Assembly: GCA_013076295.1 (NCBI GenBank)
Contig: RQOL01000660.1
Span: forward strand, 1,674,001 to 1,738,000
Source: Sanderia malayensis
Taxonomy: Eukaryota > Cnidaria > Scyphozoa > Semaeostomeae > Pelagiidae
Reading direction: 5' to 3'
DNA: 64,000 nt
How positions within the stretch are numbered: position 1 is the stretch's first letter; the number at the start of each line of letters is the position of its first letter. Below, in pieces: positions 10,407 to 23,222 of the stretch. The notes below the pieces were generated by a model. It had not been told where the DNA came from. It saw only the letters and a list, made by a program, of their open reading frames with translations, and made no database searches. A program made the position numbers and the translations under genes.

Positions 10407-12587
10407 ATGCAATCTGAAACTGGGAGACCATTGATCCAAATTTTCAGCAAGGTACTGTGCAAATAGTCCTAAACTAGTCTCTAACTGGAGGGCGATTGGT
10501 AGATATAATACAAGATATTGTGCCTTTCAATCCTAGCAGGTGCACTATTAAACAAAAATATACAGCACCCATGTCCATAAAGTCTCACAGAAAGGGGTCC
10601 GAAATGAAGTGATTCCAAGGATCTTGAATTAAAAAAGGACCATTTTTTTAAAGTAACCAATGCAAATCTGTAAAAAGTTAGTGATGCACTCTGCTTAACA
10701 CGTTATTGAAATAAAATGTTAAATGCACATAATAATAATAATATTAATAATAATAATAATATCAGATTTCAGCTGTCTCAGGCTATTCGCCTATCAGCTG
10801 TTCTTTGTCGTCCAAAAACTTGTTCTCGTCTACAATCACTTGATTTGTGGAGAGTGGAAAGTGTAAGTCTGTTGTGTATCTGTGGTTGACCCATACTTTG
10901 TCAAGCCGGTTTTTAAAGGTATTGATGGTCGGTGCAGTTACTACAGTGTCTGGGAGATTGTTCCATGTAGAAATGACTCTACTAGTAAAGAAATGATACA
11001 CACATTTAGTTTTGTTTTCTATTATTTTAGCCATTCAAAATATCAATCAGATAAAATTTAATTCAATGTGGTCTATAATGGCAAAAATTAGAGCCACAAC
11101 CAACAATTTGAACTTAACTAGCTAAATAGTTTTTTCACTGCTTGGTTAGGTTTCGTCAAATTGAATAATGAAATGAATTTTGTCACATATCACATCATAT
11201 TCAAAAGCAATGGTCACAATCACCTAGCTACGTGCATGCACAAGCACATAACATACATACATGATTGGTAGGCTTTTTTAGATGCAGACAAGTATAACGG
11301 GCCAGCCGATGAAACTGAGGCTGGAGCTACGTGGATATCTCTTTGATATCATTCAACGTATTGAGACCATCACTTTTTCACAGCTGGGCAAGATATTTCC
11401 TGCCATAGCAGATTCTTTTCTTGTGCTTTGTCATATTTCTATTGTTCTTAATGCATGCTGATTGGTCAGTGGACATATTTCATAATTTATGTTTTGTTTG
11501 ATTATAATTGGACATAGTTGTCTCAAATTCAGGACAAGGGTGGGTGTGGCAAATGTAAGTCAAGTACATCCGCTAGACCTTGAATAGCCTTAAATTGTGG
11601 ACAATGGCAACAATAATTCTATTTTGAAATCTGTATGTAATTGTTTTCATCTTCATTTAAGGACGACTGTTCACTTTGTGATATTGCAAAAGAAAATCTT
11701 GAACAATTTAAAGATAAGGTCATTATATTACAATATTATGTTATATTACCGTAAATGACGAAATTAGCGCCCGGGGCGCTTATTTAAAAAATAAACTTTT
11801 AGAGGGGGCGCTAATTCAGCGGGGGCGGTGAATTCAGCAGGGGCGCTTATTAATTTTTGCTCAAACAATGTAAGGGAGAAAATTTATTTCCAGTTGTCTT
11901 TTAGTTCATTTTTGATGAATATTATAACAGGTGTAATACAAAAGAATTAAAAAAATGAAATGTTTTATAAGATGTTGATTTCTTCATCCTCTTCATGGTC
12001 TGAATCAACCATTAGAAATTCAGGACCTGTCAGATTCAGGTCGTTGCAACATCGCTTTTCCCAATTTCAAACGGATCAACATCTTTTTCGCTCATTAAAC
12101 GAGGAGGCCAAGATCGTTAAACGACCGATTAAAATAATTTCTTGTTTTTGAGTATATTGAAACACATCTTGACAATAAAAATCGTTGTTTTTTCTATATT
12201 CAAATAAGCACCCCGTTTGTTTAGGGGGCGTTTATTCAAGCAGGGGCGCTTATTATAAAAATTGCCTTTATCCCGGGGGCGCTTATTCGGCAGGGGCGGT
12301 TATTTGGCAGGGGGCGCTAATTTGGTCATTTACGGTATATCATAATTATCAGGATAATTACTAGATATTTATACATTGATTTGGTTTGAATTGATTTATT
12401 TATATTGTTTCAGTGTGACATTGAGGAAATTAACATAAGCGACAAAGAAAATGCCAGTTGGTTTGAAAAATATAAATACGACATTCCTGTCATTCATCTG
12501 AATGGAAAGTTTCTCATGAAACACCAAGTGTTTAGTCAAGTCCTCAAAGGTGCTTTAGAAAACCTAACAACCAGTGGACGCCAGTAA
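10407..12587 (+). CDS. C5orf63: Glutaredoxin-like protein of the C5orf63 family
   Basis: Three exons in phase 0, 10407-10451, 11662-11718 and 12414-12587, give 91 residues. The product has the thioredoxin-fold pattern of the glutaredoxin-like DUF836 family: PLIQIFSKDDCSLCDIAKENL with a C-x2-C motif, then EEINISDKENASWFEKYKYD and IPVIHLNGKFLMKHQV, closely matching the human C5orf63 protein as I recall it (TLFTKDPCPLCDEAKE, WYERYKFDIPVFHLNGQFLM). A thiol-redox role is inferred from the family and not shown for C5orf63. The frame is open upstream of the chosen ATG, so a longer N-terminus (such as a targeting peptide) overlapping the antisense NUDT12-like exon cannot be excluded. The second intron holds a 587-bp MITE. 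Confidence 0.87.
10783..11034 (-). mobile_element. 3' end fragment of a non-LTR retrotransposon (LINE)
   Basis: The 83-codon frame FFTSRVISTWNNLPDTVV then APTINTFKNRLDKVW is the well-known C-terminal tail of jockey/CR1/L2-type reverse transcriptase proteins. The 3' side ends in an AAT/ATT microsatellite (about 10731-10762), typical of a LINE tail. It is 5'-truncated, in an intron of the C5orf63-like gene. Confidence 0.75.
11749..12335. mobile_element. 587-bp MITE with TA target duplication
   Basis: Left terminal repeat CCGTAAATGACGAAATTAGC, right end its near reverse complement, TA on both sides. The subterminal parts are rich in GGGGCGCTTATT blocks. There is no coding capacity. Termini and TA duplication suggest a Tc1/mariner-Tigger type. 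Confidence 0.8.
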
Positions 12588-12639
12588 TTAAACCCTTTGC
12601 AATCTGTAACATTTACTTACCTACGAAATAATCACTAAC

Positions 12640-15600
12640 ATTTACTTACCTATGAAATAATCACTAGCTCCTGGCAACAACAAATTAAATTACCATTCAT
12701 TATTCAAACATATTGTATGTGCTGTCTCTGCAAAGCTCGATTTCACAAAAGGATTTCACAAGAACGTCAAACATTGGACATATCTCAAGAGACAATGATT
12801 GTTTCCAATCTCCAAGTCCGAACCAAAGCATTTTTGTTATATTGACATCTCATTTGATTGGTGTAAAGGTCAATCATACCACTAAATACCTCAAGGAATG
12901 CTTTGTGATGCCCTGAAATGCTTGCAACATTCTACTGGACGGAACGGGACAACATCACTGCATGCTGTGGTTAATAGTATAAAGCAATGAGGTATATGGA
13001 AAACCTTTTCTATATATGTCATTGGTTGAAAGCCAAATTTTGAATAAGGCCCAAATAGACATTCGTGTTTACAATCAACACTTGCAATCAGACGACAACA
13101 ATCGAACATAAAAGAACAAGAAAACATTTTAAATACTTTTGGATCACTGTCGAGACATAATTATTATTTTCTAGACAGCATTGTTAGGATTTAAACAGGG
13201 CTGATAACCACTTCGGCCATGTATAGTTATGAAGCCAATATCCTATAATTAGATTTTGCTGCATGCTTTGAATGCTCTTAATTTGATTTTCTCAATTAAG
13301 TATCTTTTGAATATCGAATCAAGCATTGTGCAGTGTTTTCTTTGCTCCCTCCAGCTCTATTGTGAATGCTTTTACACGAAACCAAAGCTTTGATCCTTCT
13401 ACTGAAAATTTCGCAATTTAAAACCAGTTGTGTCTTAAAGACTTTTGTTCCCTATTGTAGAACTGACAGTTTCTTTAGGGTATCCTATTTGTATATAAAG
13501 TAGCATATCAAAAGGGGGGAGGGAGAGGTACCACAATAAAAAGGGCATGAGACTTCGCACGTTTAATTTCACAAAGGCAATTTTTATGCATAAAAGGGGC
13601 ATGTCTCTTGTTTTTGCAGAAAAATAAGGGGAACGTGTCCCCCGGGCCCTCCTGACTTCTACACTATTGAAAGTAATAATGGATTAGATGTAATGTATAC
13701 TCAAACATAACTGAGTTGTTATTGCGTTATATTTCACCATTGAAATTGTGCTTAATTTTGTTTTGATGATTCTTAACAATTTTGCTTTAGTTCTACGAGT
13801 TTCTCAAATTTCCGCAATCTCTCTAGTGCTAGGTTTCCTATAAACCAGTTTTTATAGAAAAGCGAGTATGGGCAGATGCTTAATTGACAAGGCCAGAATG
13901 AAAGGCTGCAAATGAGCGTGCAGCCCAATGAGTGTAGCAAAAACAAAAATCATAGCAGATTTGAATAAAATGAATGTAATATTAGCAGCAAAGTCTGTAG
14001 CCGCCTATCTTATCTATTTACATTGTCTTGTAAGTATACTTCATGTTAAGTGTGCACTTTACTAATCAAGGATTTATAGACCCGAAAGCATAGACTAGAA
14101 TACGAAAACATGTTTTTGTATTCTTGTCCCAGTCTGGACACGGCATGTCTAGATCATGTGCAGGGAATATGGTAAAGAGCATCAGTGGGCACTCGGTACA
14201 TAGATGAGTTGAATAATAAACTGAAAGGTTATTAGTGTTATTAGTGCAAAGTTTAATGCACTGTTTAGTAGTAATACATAATATAATAATGTATATAATA
14301 AAGTATCTATTGCATGTGACTATTCAGCTGTGCAAATTAAAATATGAAATATTTTACAAAGCTGAAGCAATAACCTGAAGCATTGTGCATATTACAAAGT
14401 CGAGTTCAATGTATTGACACCCGCGCAGAAATTGTTGTGTTTTAATTAGTCTCTTGTTAGAAATCATTAGAAAAAGCATTGTAACTGCTTGTAACAGCGT
14501 GTTAAAAAGTATTAAGGTTCATTGAGGGTCTTATATGTACCTCACCACTATCTCACCCAAAAGACTTCGACCTTTTATACATTAGAAAAACTTCAATTTC
14601 GAGTGGGTGCTCATATAATATAAACCCTCGTTTAAAGTTCCAATCAGCAGAGCAGCGATCGTCAAGTAAATCCCCACAGTAATATCAAGATTCAATGATA
14701 AATTACACTTCTGCCCACCTTTTTGGTTTTTGTTCCAAGAGGCAGCTCTTGCTGGATGAATAGAACCTATACTCTTGCTAGAAGACTAATAGAACTCAAC
14801 ACAGCACATAACACGTGTTTTTAATCTGACAATTTGGGAGGAAATGAGCCAAAAAGAGAACAGATGCAGAAAATCTCGGATATTAAGTATGAAATCTCAA
14901 AAGAACAAAAAACTACAAACAAATGATCTCAACACCGTCAATTTCATCAATTCCAATGTAATCGTCTGGTTCGTTATTAAATTGCAATAGTCCCAGGATG
15001 AAATTTATTCATAGAACAGTGACTGATGCGGAGAGACATAACTGAAGAAGAGAGTGCGAGAACATTAATGTAATAGCCTCGTTGTAGTGTTTTAAGTTGT
15101 TGTAGAACCAAAGCACGTCCAACGGAATTCGTACGAAACTGTATCTAGTTGGGACAAAGTCAAGCTGTTGTAAATGTAACTTTGCCCTCTTTTTTTATAA
15201 GAATACTTAATTTGTTGCTGAGCCTCAATATTCTTAACGTTTTTCTATTTTGAGCCCTGGAATATTCTTAAATTATTCTTAGCGCGGCGAAAAATAAAAT
15301 CCAAATTTTATCGACACTTTCATTTTCATCGAAATTTGGATGAGTGTATTTAAAATCATTTCCTGCGAAAAGCACACCAACTCAAAAATAAATACGCCTG
15401 CTAAAAGTAATAGTTTCACAAGATCGTGAGCCTGACAATATTCGTAAAATATCATTATTCTTAAAAAATTTATTCTTATAAAAAAAGAATGTAATTAATG
15501 ATGTGAATGATTTTGATTACGTATTTAGGTGATTCCCAAGGTTCCATTGTGTTGGAGAGGTATCATGAACAGGCATTTTGTCATTGAGATATCGTCTAGG

Positions 15601-16500
15601 GAACCCGGCTTGTTAACTGGTTGCAGCTCTAAAATTGTTACCTGATTCATAAGCGATTAATGGAAGATTCAGAAATACATGTCTGTGCGAGGACTTGAAG
15701 AGATGACAGTCAACGGAAACTAACGCTGCAAAGAGGAACAAGAGTTAAAGTCACGGATACACCAGAGCAGAGGCAGTGAAATTTATGTTTGTTCATGCGT
15801 AGGGCATTGAAGTTGTGTTGAAATTGAAGACCAATTGAGGGTCTAACTGTTCCAAACACGTATATTAGTGTATTTAGTCTTTTGATAAGTTTTATTGCAT
15901 TTCGTATTTGTTAATTACATTGTTGAGACAGTCTGTAAGCCTTTAGTTTACTGTGTTATTGTATTAGATTTTGTCTCCTCCTTTCTCATAGTAGGTGAAG
16001 GTAATTAGGGAATTTCTCCTACGTAGTTTTGGTTAATTTGCGTTGCGTATATACAGTCTCCTAGTACTATCGGACAAAGTGGTTTTGCCCTTAAGATTCC
16101 CGACAACTGAACTTTCTTAACTTTTTGATGAATCGAGTACTACTTTCTTATAAAACACTTTCCTATAAAAAAAATACGTGTATTCACTTTCATACATTAA
16201 TTTACAGTTAAACTCTGCAGTTTCGGGAACACTTTTGTACGCACCAAGTAATGAACACACACTTCATGGATACGCGTAAGTATGGTCTATAAACAGCGCG
16301 CCACCATTATTTGCGCTTGCACTGGGAAGTCCGTTTTGCCAAAAAGAACGCTAAACCTCAAATACCCACACCAACACACAAGCGTTTATGCACTTGGCAA
16401 CTGCTCATATTTCGATCGCGGTAATATGAAGATAACTTTACTCTCCTCCAACATTGCATATCCTTTTGACATCAGGCAACGCAATTTCTTGCACGAATCT
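12640..16500. other. Gene-poor interval
   Basis: About 3.9 kb after the C5orf63-like gene without a supported exon. It contains GC-richer patches around 13500-13660 that look like transposon debris, one with CCCTATTGTAG near 13450 resembling the end of the MITE at 48917. It also has AATATTCTTA-type repeats near 15190-15290 and 15475. Confidence 0.45.
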
Positions 16501-17000
16501 ACTGCCATTTACTATATTTATCGTATTTTTAGTTTGTGCACGGCATGCAGGGGCGTTGTCTCTTGAGAAAGATCTCGTTGCCTCTGTTTTTGGATTCATT
16601 GTTGTTTGGGCCGCCGTTTATCGCAGTATTGGAGATACTGTGCCGTTGTCGTTATTTGTCGTTTGTTGTTTAAAGTATGCTGAAAACAAGCTCAGGATTT
16701 TGTGAAAGAAATGAAAGAATAAAAATATAATTGTCTCGTTTTTATATGTTATGTGTTTCTACTTGTTCGAAACTCAATCAAATATTGGTGGACGAGCCTT
16801 AGACCCACGGAATCAAGTTTACATTTGGTGTCAGGAGCGGGATAAAGAGAGGTTCGGGACTGGAGACAGACCCCGAACTCGTAGCACATGAGAGCGAAGC
16901 AAACAAGTAAATCTATGAAGAATCTTGAGTCAATCAAGGAATTCTGATGGATCTCGCGAAGGTAGGCGACGGAGACTTATCAATACGATTCAAGATTCCG
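16500..17000 (+). mobile_element. LTR retrotransposon remnant: LTR 3' end and primer-binding site
   Basis: AATAAA at about 16720 and a sequence ending in ACA at 16823 are followed directly by TTTGGTGTCAGGAGCGGG, the form of a primer-binding site seen next to the 5' LTR of Gypsy-like elements. About 150 bp of leader-like sequence follows and then no gag or pol frame. The 5' limit of the LTR could not be fixed. Confidence 0.45.
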
Positions 17001-17759
17001 CACAACACTAAGCCTAATTGAGTTCAGAAAGAACAATTGACTGTTTTTCTTTGCATTGAATATTTCTTTTTGTAATTATATATTTTTGATTTGATGCTTT
17101 GCTTTGAATTTACACTGGATTCGTCGTATTATAAGCTTTATAGTTGTATAACCAATATAGTATTTTGTTTAATAATTAAAATCGAGGACGATTTTCACTT
17201 AGATGGGGAGGTATGTAATACTGCTAGTTTCTGGTTAGTTTTTTACCATTCATTCGCATGTTTTGTCATTTAGCCACAGGCCATGCCTGCTAGCATCGGT
17301 ACTGATTACATATATTTCTGTTAACCCTTTATTTTAATTCATCACACTTCGTTGTATTGATTCACACCCATAATTCGGTTATATACAAAGGTATTCAGGT
17401 TTTACTTACAATTCATTTGCTTTCCTGGCCCGACGTTATTACTCCCTATTGACGTATTTAGTTTCACTATTGTTTGTATCGTTGTCACGTGATTTTAGCA
17501 GTTAAATGTAAGCGTTTCCAATTTTTTTTTTAATTTTGAGCCCCCTCTGGGAAAAATAAAAGTCGGCGCCTATGCAAAACAGTTTCTTCTTCTATACTTC
17601 TATAAAAATTACTTTGCAAAGCCTTACGGCATTAACGCAAAGGTAAATGTAAATGTAAAAACGCTTTAGATGAACAAGTAAATCAAGTTATTCAGGGCAA
17701 GATCAAGTATTTATTTTATCCCGGTCATCATTTTTGGAAGATCCAACAAGACACAAAAC

Positions 17760-18240
17760 CGCGAATATAAAACATTGAACATAGAAATATTATAAAACAT
17801 TTACAATCACAACAAACTTTCATATAAAGGGGCTGTGGTGCTGTGGGCATCTACCGGCAACATGCTTACACCATTTCCTGCCTTGACCATGTGACATCAC
17901 ATAACACAATCTGCAACGAAAACTGGGGCGATCGCATCGCAACCAGCAATCCGCATGGGTGGTCGATTCAATAGAAAATATTATAGAACATTACATGTCA
18001 CAACACATTTCCATATAAGGGGCTATATAATTTCCATTTCTGTTCTGTTCTGTGGGCATAGTGCCGGCAAAATGCTTACACCATTTCCTGGGTCGGTGTT
18101 AGATCATAGGCTAGTATGCTACAAAAATGACGTAATACTGTGTCATCCAAATGGAGGCTGGGCATCACGTCACACACCGCAAACGAATAAAACAAGCTTC
18201 AAAACAAGTCTTATCTTTTGTTGACATTTGAATACACTGG
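17760..18240 (+). repeat. Dispersed repeat, two direct partial copies
   Basis: ATATAAAGGGGCT, TGTGGGCAT, ACCGGCAA and ATGCTTACACCATTTCCTG recur at about 17822-17880 and 18010-18090. The 18090-18170 part (GTCGGTGTTAGATCATAGGC onward) returns inverted at 19028-19110. Confidence 0.65.
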
Positions 18241-19027
18241 CAAATGCCCATTATAATATGAGCCAAGATCGGCTCTGAAGAATAGATATAACTTTAAACC
18301 CATATTATCCACTACCGTTATGAATTGACTACCATATGCTCTAAAAGTAGACTAAATGGCTATCAATTAATGTTATATAATTGTGTCAAGACTTGACTAA
18401 AAAGAAAGCAAATGAAAATGACAATTATTTTATAACCATAATTTCAAAATTCAAAGCAAAGCCAAGTGCCAACAAACAACATGTAAAATTATTTCTCTTA
18501 TTTACCATTGTTCCTGTCATAGTTCCGCTTTTCTAAGTGTCAGTCAAAATTTAAAACAATAAGCCACTGATGCACTTGTTGTCACTGATGCTATACTTCA
18601 TTTATTAGGAACCAAAGCGTTGATGGCTAAAAAGTTTAAAGAGCTTATATTTACTACCAGACAAAATCTTTCAATATGCTGGCATCTCTGTAAATTAACT
18701 AAGTACAAATTGGAACAATACCACTTGATAAAATCTGAAAAGCTCTGTTTATCTTAAGTATGTATTTGAATGCCAAAAAACATATGGTAACAATTAAATA
18801 TATAAATATATATTTCGACAGTAGTAGCAATATATGAAAATTGACTAAATCTGAAACTGAATCATCATTAATTCCAAAAAGCTTTGATCAAACTGCAATG
18901 AAAGTGTTCTCTTCATGTTCTCTTCGTGTTCTCGCACTGAATATGAAATGGAATTGAAATGAAAATTGAAATTGAAATTGAGTCTTTCAACGATATTGTC
19001 ATTGTGCTGTGTTGTGTTGCATAGCAT

Positions 19028-19235
19028 TCCAAGCCTCCATTGGAATATAAAACCATTACGTCATTTTTGTAGCATACTAGCCTATGATCTAACACCGACC
19101 CATTTCCTGCCTGGACCACGTGACATCACATTTACATTACACAAAACCCGTACTGGCACGATCGCAATCAGCAATCAGCATGGGTGGTCGATTCAATGCA
19201 GCCAACAAAATGGTTATGGAAGAAATTTGTGAAAA
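19028..19235 (-). repeat. Inverted copy of the 18-kb repeat
   Basis: 19028-19110 is the reverse complement of about 18090-18170. The following block (CATTTCCTGCCTGGACCACG, then GCATGGGTGGTCGATTCAAT) repeats 17870-17975 in direct orientation, so the locus is a mosaic of one family. Confidence 0.6.
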
Positions 19236-19398
19236 CAAATGACATTTAAATCCGGAATCAACAATAACGAAGAAAAACTGAACTGAACAACCTGAGATTG
19301 ATTGCGAAGTATACACACTTTTTTTTTGTAGAAACTGCCTTACAAGGAACCTAGATTTAGAAATGTAGAAGGCCGAAGAACTTGAAGGGCTGAAACTA

Positions 19399-19560
19399 CA
19401 GCCAACTGTGTCTAATTCGAGCACCCTGGGGAAGCATGAATTATATAGGTTCGCTTTATAAGAGTATTTTTCATTCTGTATATTGACCCTTGAAGGGACG
19501 GAGAATTTTGTTATAGAACAAGAGCTTAAATTATGCATGTTCGAACCATGCTGTCAACTG
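19399..19560 (-). mobile_element. Degenerate MITE of the TTCGAAC family
   Basis: It reads CAGCCAACTGTGTCTAATTC at the left and ATGCATGTTCGAACCATGCT near the right, aligning in reverse to the element at 59028. More mutations than the other copies suggest it is older. Confidence 0.7.
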
Positions 19561-20589
19561 CATTACAAGGTTTTTTTCTACTCTTAGGCCACTAAATGTA
19601 CAGCTAAAAATAAAAAACTACAATAGAACTTTCGGAACTGCAATTTGACAAGAACAGAAATTTGATTTTTTAAAATGACATTACAAGTATCACGTGCAAA
19701 ACTCGCTGTTTGTGAAGAGAGGTCATGGAATAGAATCATTTGCGGGGTGATATTAAATATGCTGATGCGATACTAAATTCGACTGAAGGTTTGAAAATCG
19801 GCCGTCCGTCGGGACGGGACCGTCTGTGAAAAAATAAACACGTGACGTATAACAGAAGTGAGAAGTTCAAATCTCGAGGCTAAAATACTCTGTTTCCCTA
19901 GTGTTGGGGTCTTGTTTTGACTTACACGCCAGAAATAATTTATCACTAAAGACAAGTCCCTAAAGAATCAGACAAGTCCCTAAAGAATTTCCCAATTTTC
20001 ACCCCAAACATTTGGAACAACAAGTTGATCAGGAGGTCCCAAAATTTAAAAACAAGGAGCTTTATAGATTAGATTTTAAGGCAGGTTCCTTACAAAAAGG
20101 CTTGGGGAATACATCAACATTCCCAATACAATTATTCACATCATGCAAGGTATAAAAGTAAATAAATCAAACTGAAGCCAATCGCCTATATTACCGATAC
20201 TGAGAGTCTGGTTAGATGTTTGGTTCTAAATCTTCAAAAACACTTCCCCGCCTAGAATTTTCGATATCGTCACTTTCTTATCTGCAGTTTTTGAGTAAAC
20301 AACACAAACGTGACTTTTACGCTACACACGCATTCTTTATAATAAATCCACATGCAGATGGCCAAAAAGTTTAAAGAACTTATTCTTACTAACAACAAAA
20401 TCCCCGAGGAACTTCTCAATTTTGAATATTGTTACCTCTGCATGTATAACTGATAATTGGGAAGCCGGTCATTTGTAGTCAGATCTCTCGCTTTGTTACA
20501 TTTTTATGGGGAAGAGAGTTTGATTTGGGCTTTCTTTCTTGATCCTTCTCAAGTGATGTGAACCTATTAAATTTGTGTGGCCGAATAAT

Positions 20590-20900
20590 AATTTAAGAAC
20601 ATTCTTTATGAATATCGAGGCTCAGTAAAAATTAGGTATTCTTATAAAAAAATGTGTGTGTATATATATCTGGTAAATCATGCATGTGGTGGAAAAAAGC
20701 GAAAACAGTGGAAAGGATACATTATTCAACTATGTATCAAACAATCTACAATTGGTATGCTCCTCCAAATTGCAGAAAAACTCTTCCAAGACTGTTAAGA
20801 ACACAATGTAGTGAAGTTACAACAAGAATCAATAATATTACTGGAGAAACTAGCTCTGATTCAATGGAATATGTTAATAAATTCTCGGTGCAGAGGGCCG
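20590..20900 (+). repeat. Dispersed repeat, copy 1
   Basis: The segment around AAGACTGTTAAGAACACAAT and TTCAATGGAATATGTT recurs at about 23100-23222. Its start carries ATATCGAGGCTCAGTAAAAA and ATTCTTATAAAAAAATGTGT, motifs also seen near 15200 and 22640-22760. A 104-codon frame over it shows no known domain and I do not regard it as a gene. Confidence 0.5.
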
Positions 20901-23099
20901 TAGTGGTTTCATGCAACAGGAATACCGGGAGTTGTAACTTGACCGCAGCAAAGTGGAGCAGAAATTGAATAGTGAAATTTCACAATCGTCTGACAGAGAC
21001 GGGTATTTTAACATTGTTTTATTAACTTCACATATATCCTAGTGCAAGTAGCAAGTTCCACATATATATAATGCTAGCAAATTTTGTATAAACGCATTCC
21101 GGGTGAAAAACTTTGATTTTTCACTGCAAAAAAGTCTTCATTGTCCATAAAGCTTGGCACAGAAAATTTCCAAGTAGTTTATATTAGTGAACTTGAATAT
21201 ATAATTTTATATATAGCTTCATGTTTATTAGTGAATTTCTTTAGTAATATTATATAGGCATTAATTAACAACAACTTAATAGGTAAATGTATTTGAAAAG
21301 TGCATAAACAACAATTTGAAGAATATTTATATCTTAGTGTATAGGTTTATCTTCGGTATACATATATAGGTATATATGTTTTGGCAATGATGATAGCTGA
21401 CATATTTGTCTGCAAGTGAGAAACATTGCGTTTTTCTGGGTCACTCTGAATTCTTTTGCAGGCAAGTGAAAACAACAACGCGACCATTGCGCGACGGGCA
21501 ATTTTTATAAGCAAGTTCGGCTAAAGCTCGGTACTGAAAATTGCTTAACTAAACCAGCCAAAAATATTTCAATTTGACGACTGTATTTTAGAATACATGT
21601 TTTTTACTTTATAAGAAAGTATTTTATAAGAACGTTATGCTCAGTTATGCTCAAAAAGTTAACAAAGTTCAGAGCTGGATCTTTGAAACCTAAGAAAGCT
21701 GAAAATTTCAGATATTCAAAATTACAGATCTCTAGTTCAATATTCGTGGTTACTGTAATATTAATCATGGTTATGTATATATTTTGATATCATTTGTTGT
21801 CTTGCTTCTACGCTCTTCACAGGTGTTATGAAGATCATGTTTTTGGAAGAAATATGGCATATTTATAGCATTTCATCTTTTCCATCACTGTGTAAGTATG
21901 CTCAGTAACGTAAAACTTTCCAATTTTACGTTAAGAAAAGAAAGTTTCAGTGTTGAAATTAGGAAATAGCAAAGAATGTCCGAAGACCGAGCGTATTTTT
22001 ATATTTTTGTTCGTTTTATCTCTTTTATTGTCGGAAATTTGATTTTTATTGTCACAATTTTGATCTTCGTAATCAGTAATTACATTTTTACTGATTACAA
22101 AACGAAGCAAAACTTTTGCTGATAGCAAAATCTGTTTCACTGACAGCAAGATTTTTGCTGACATCAAAATCTGTTTTACGGGCTTCGATGGAATTGATAA
22201 ATGGACCACTGATCAAGATTGGATGGCTCATATTTTGCTGTATTCTAAAATATATTCCAAAATACAGTCACCCAATTTAAATATTTTTGGCCAGTTCGGC
22301 GTGTCATATAAATTTGTTTGATTTTTATTCCGTCAGTTTTGTTAATAGAAATGTAGTTGTCAGAACAATCATCAAAGCTCATCCTTTTGAGCTTTACCAA
22401 ACTTTTGATGCTTGAAATTGAACCAATACACTTTGGTTCAATTTGTCTTTGGTCCTATACTAAAGCAAGTGAGCTAAAAAGAAAGCCCAATTAGCAAATA
22501 AACCCTTATTTTTATAAAAATACTTTATAGAAACTTTCGATTTCAGCTTGTAATTATTCTCAAGTTATTTTTGACTGATTTGGGATCTTTTTGTATGTCT
22601 CATGTGTATATCAATTGTGTTTGATTATATACACACTTTTTATGAGAATACCTTAACTTTTGAACCTCGATCTTTTCCGTTGTTATTATCATTGTTTTTA
22701 GCGATTTTGAGCCTCAATTCTCATAAACTATATTCATATAAAAAGTGTGTTGTCGTGTCTCAATTGATCTTTAGTTCAGCTCTAGTTTAACATTGATTGA
22801 GTCAGTACATATACTACTGAATTTCAAAACACTTGGGTCCTGCTGAAACTTTGAAGCCGGCTTTAGTCTTACATTACTCTTAAATTCTAGAGAATTTGAG
22901 CCCTATTATAGAGAATATTCTTAGGAATTATATTGTTGTAAATAGGTGTGTAGTCCAGTAGTTTCAATGTCAAAACATGCCTTGCTTAGCAGTCTCTATC
23001 CGGTACTAAAAATTGCTAAAACGTTTTAATGTATCCCGTGCTAATAAAAAATGCGTGTGTTTTTGTATTTTCAGACAATGTCTGTTCCTCAAAATCTCA

Positions 23100-23222
23100 G
23101 GAGAATTTGAAACTTTTCAAAGACTGTTAAGAATACAATGTAGTGAATAATGTGAAACCAGAACCAATGATATTACTCATAAATGAGTTCTTAATTCAAT
23201 GGAATATGTTGACAACAAGTAA
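23100..23222 (+). repeat. Dispersed repeat, copy 2
   Basis: Partner of 20780-20895: AAAGACTGTTAAGAATACAA and TTCAATGGAATATGTTGACA align over about 115 bp with substitutions and small gaps. Confidence 0.55.

Noticed and set aside
16282..16705. Two overlapping ORFs of 83-94 codons
   Set aside because: They lie in the LTR-like region, overlap in different frames and show no gag or pol motif.
20654..20968. 104-codon ORF as a gene
   Set aside because: It overlaps a dispersed repeat whose second copy at 23100 is not open, and it has no domain.
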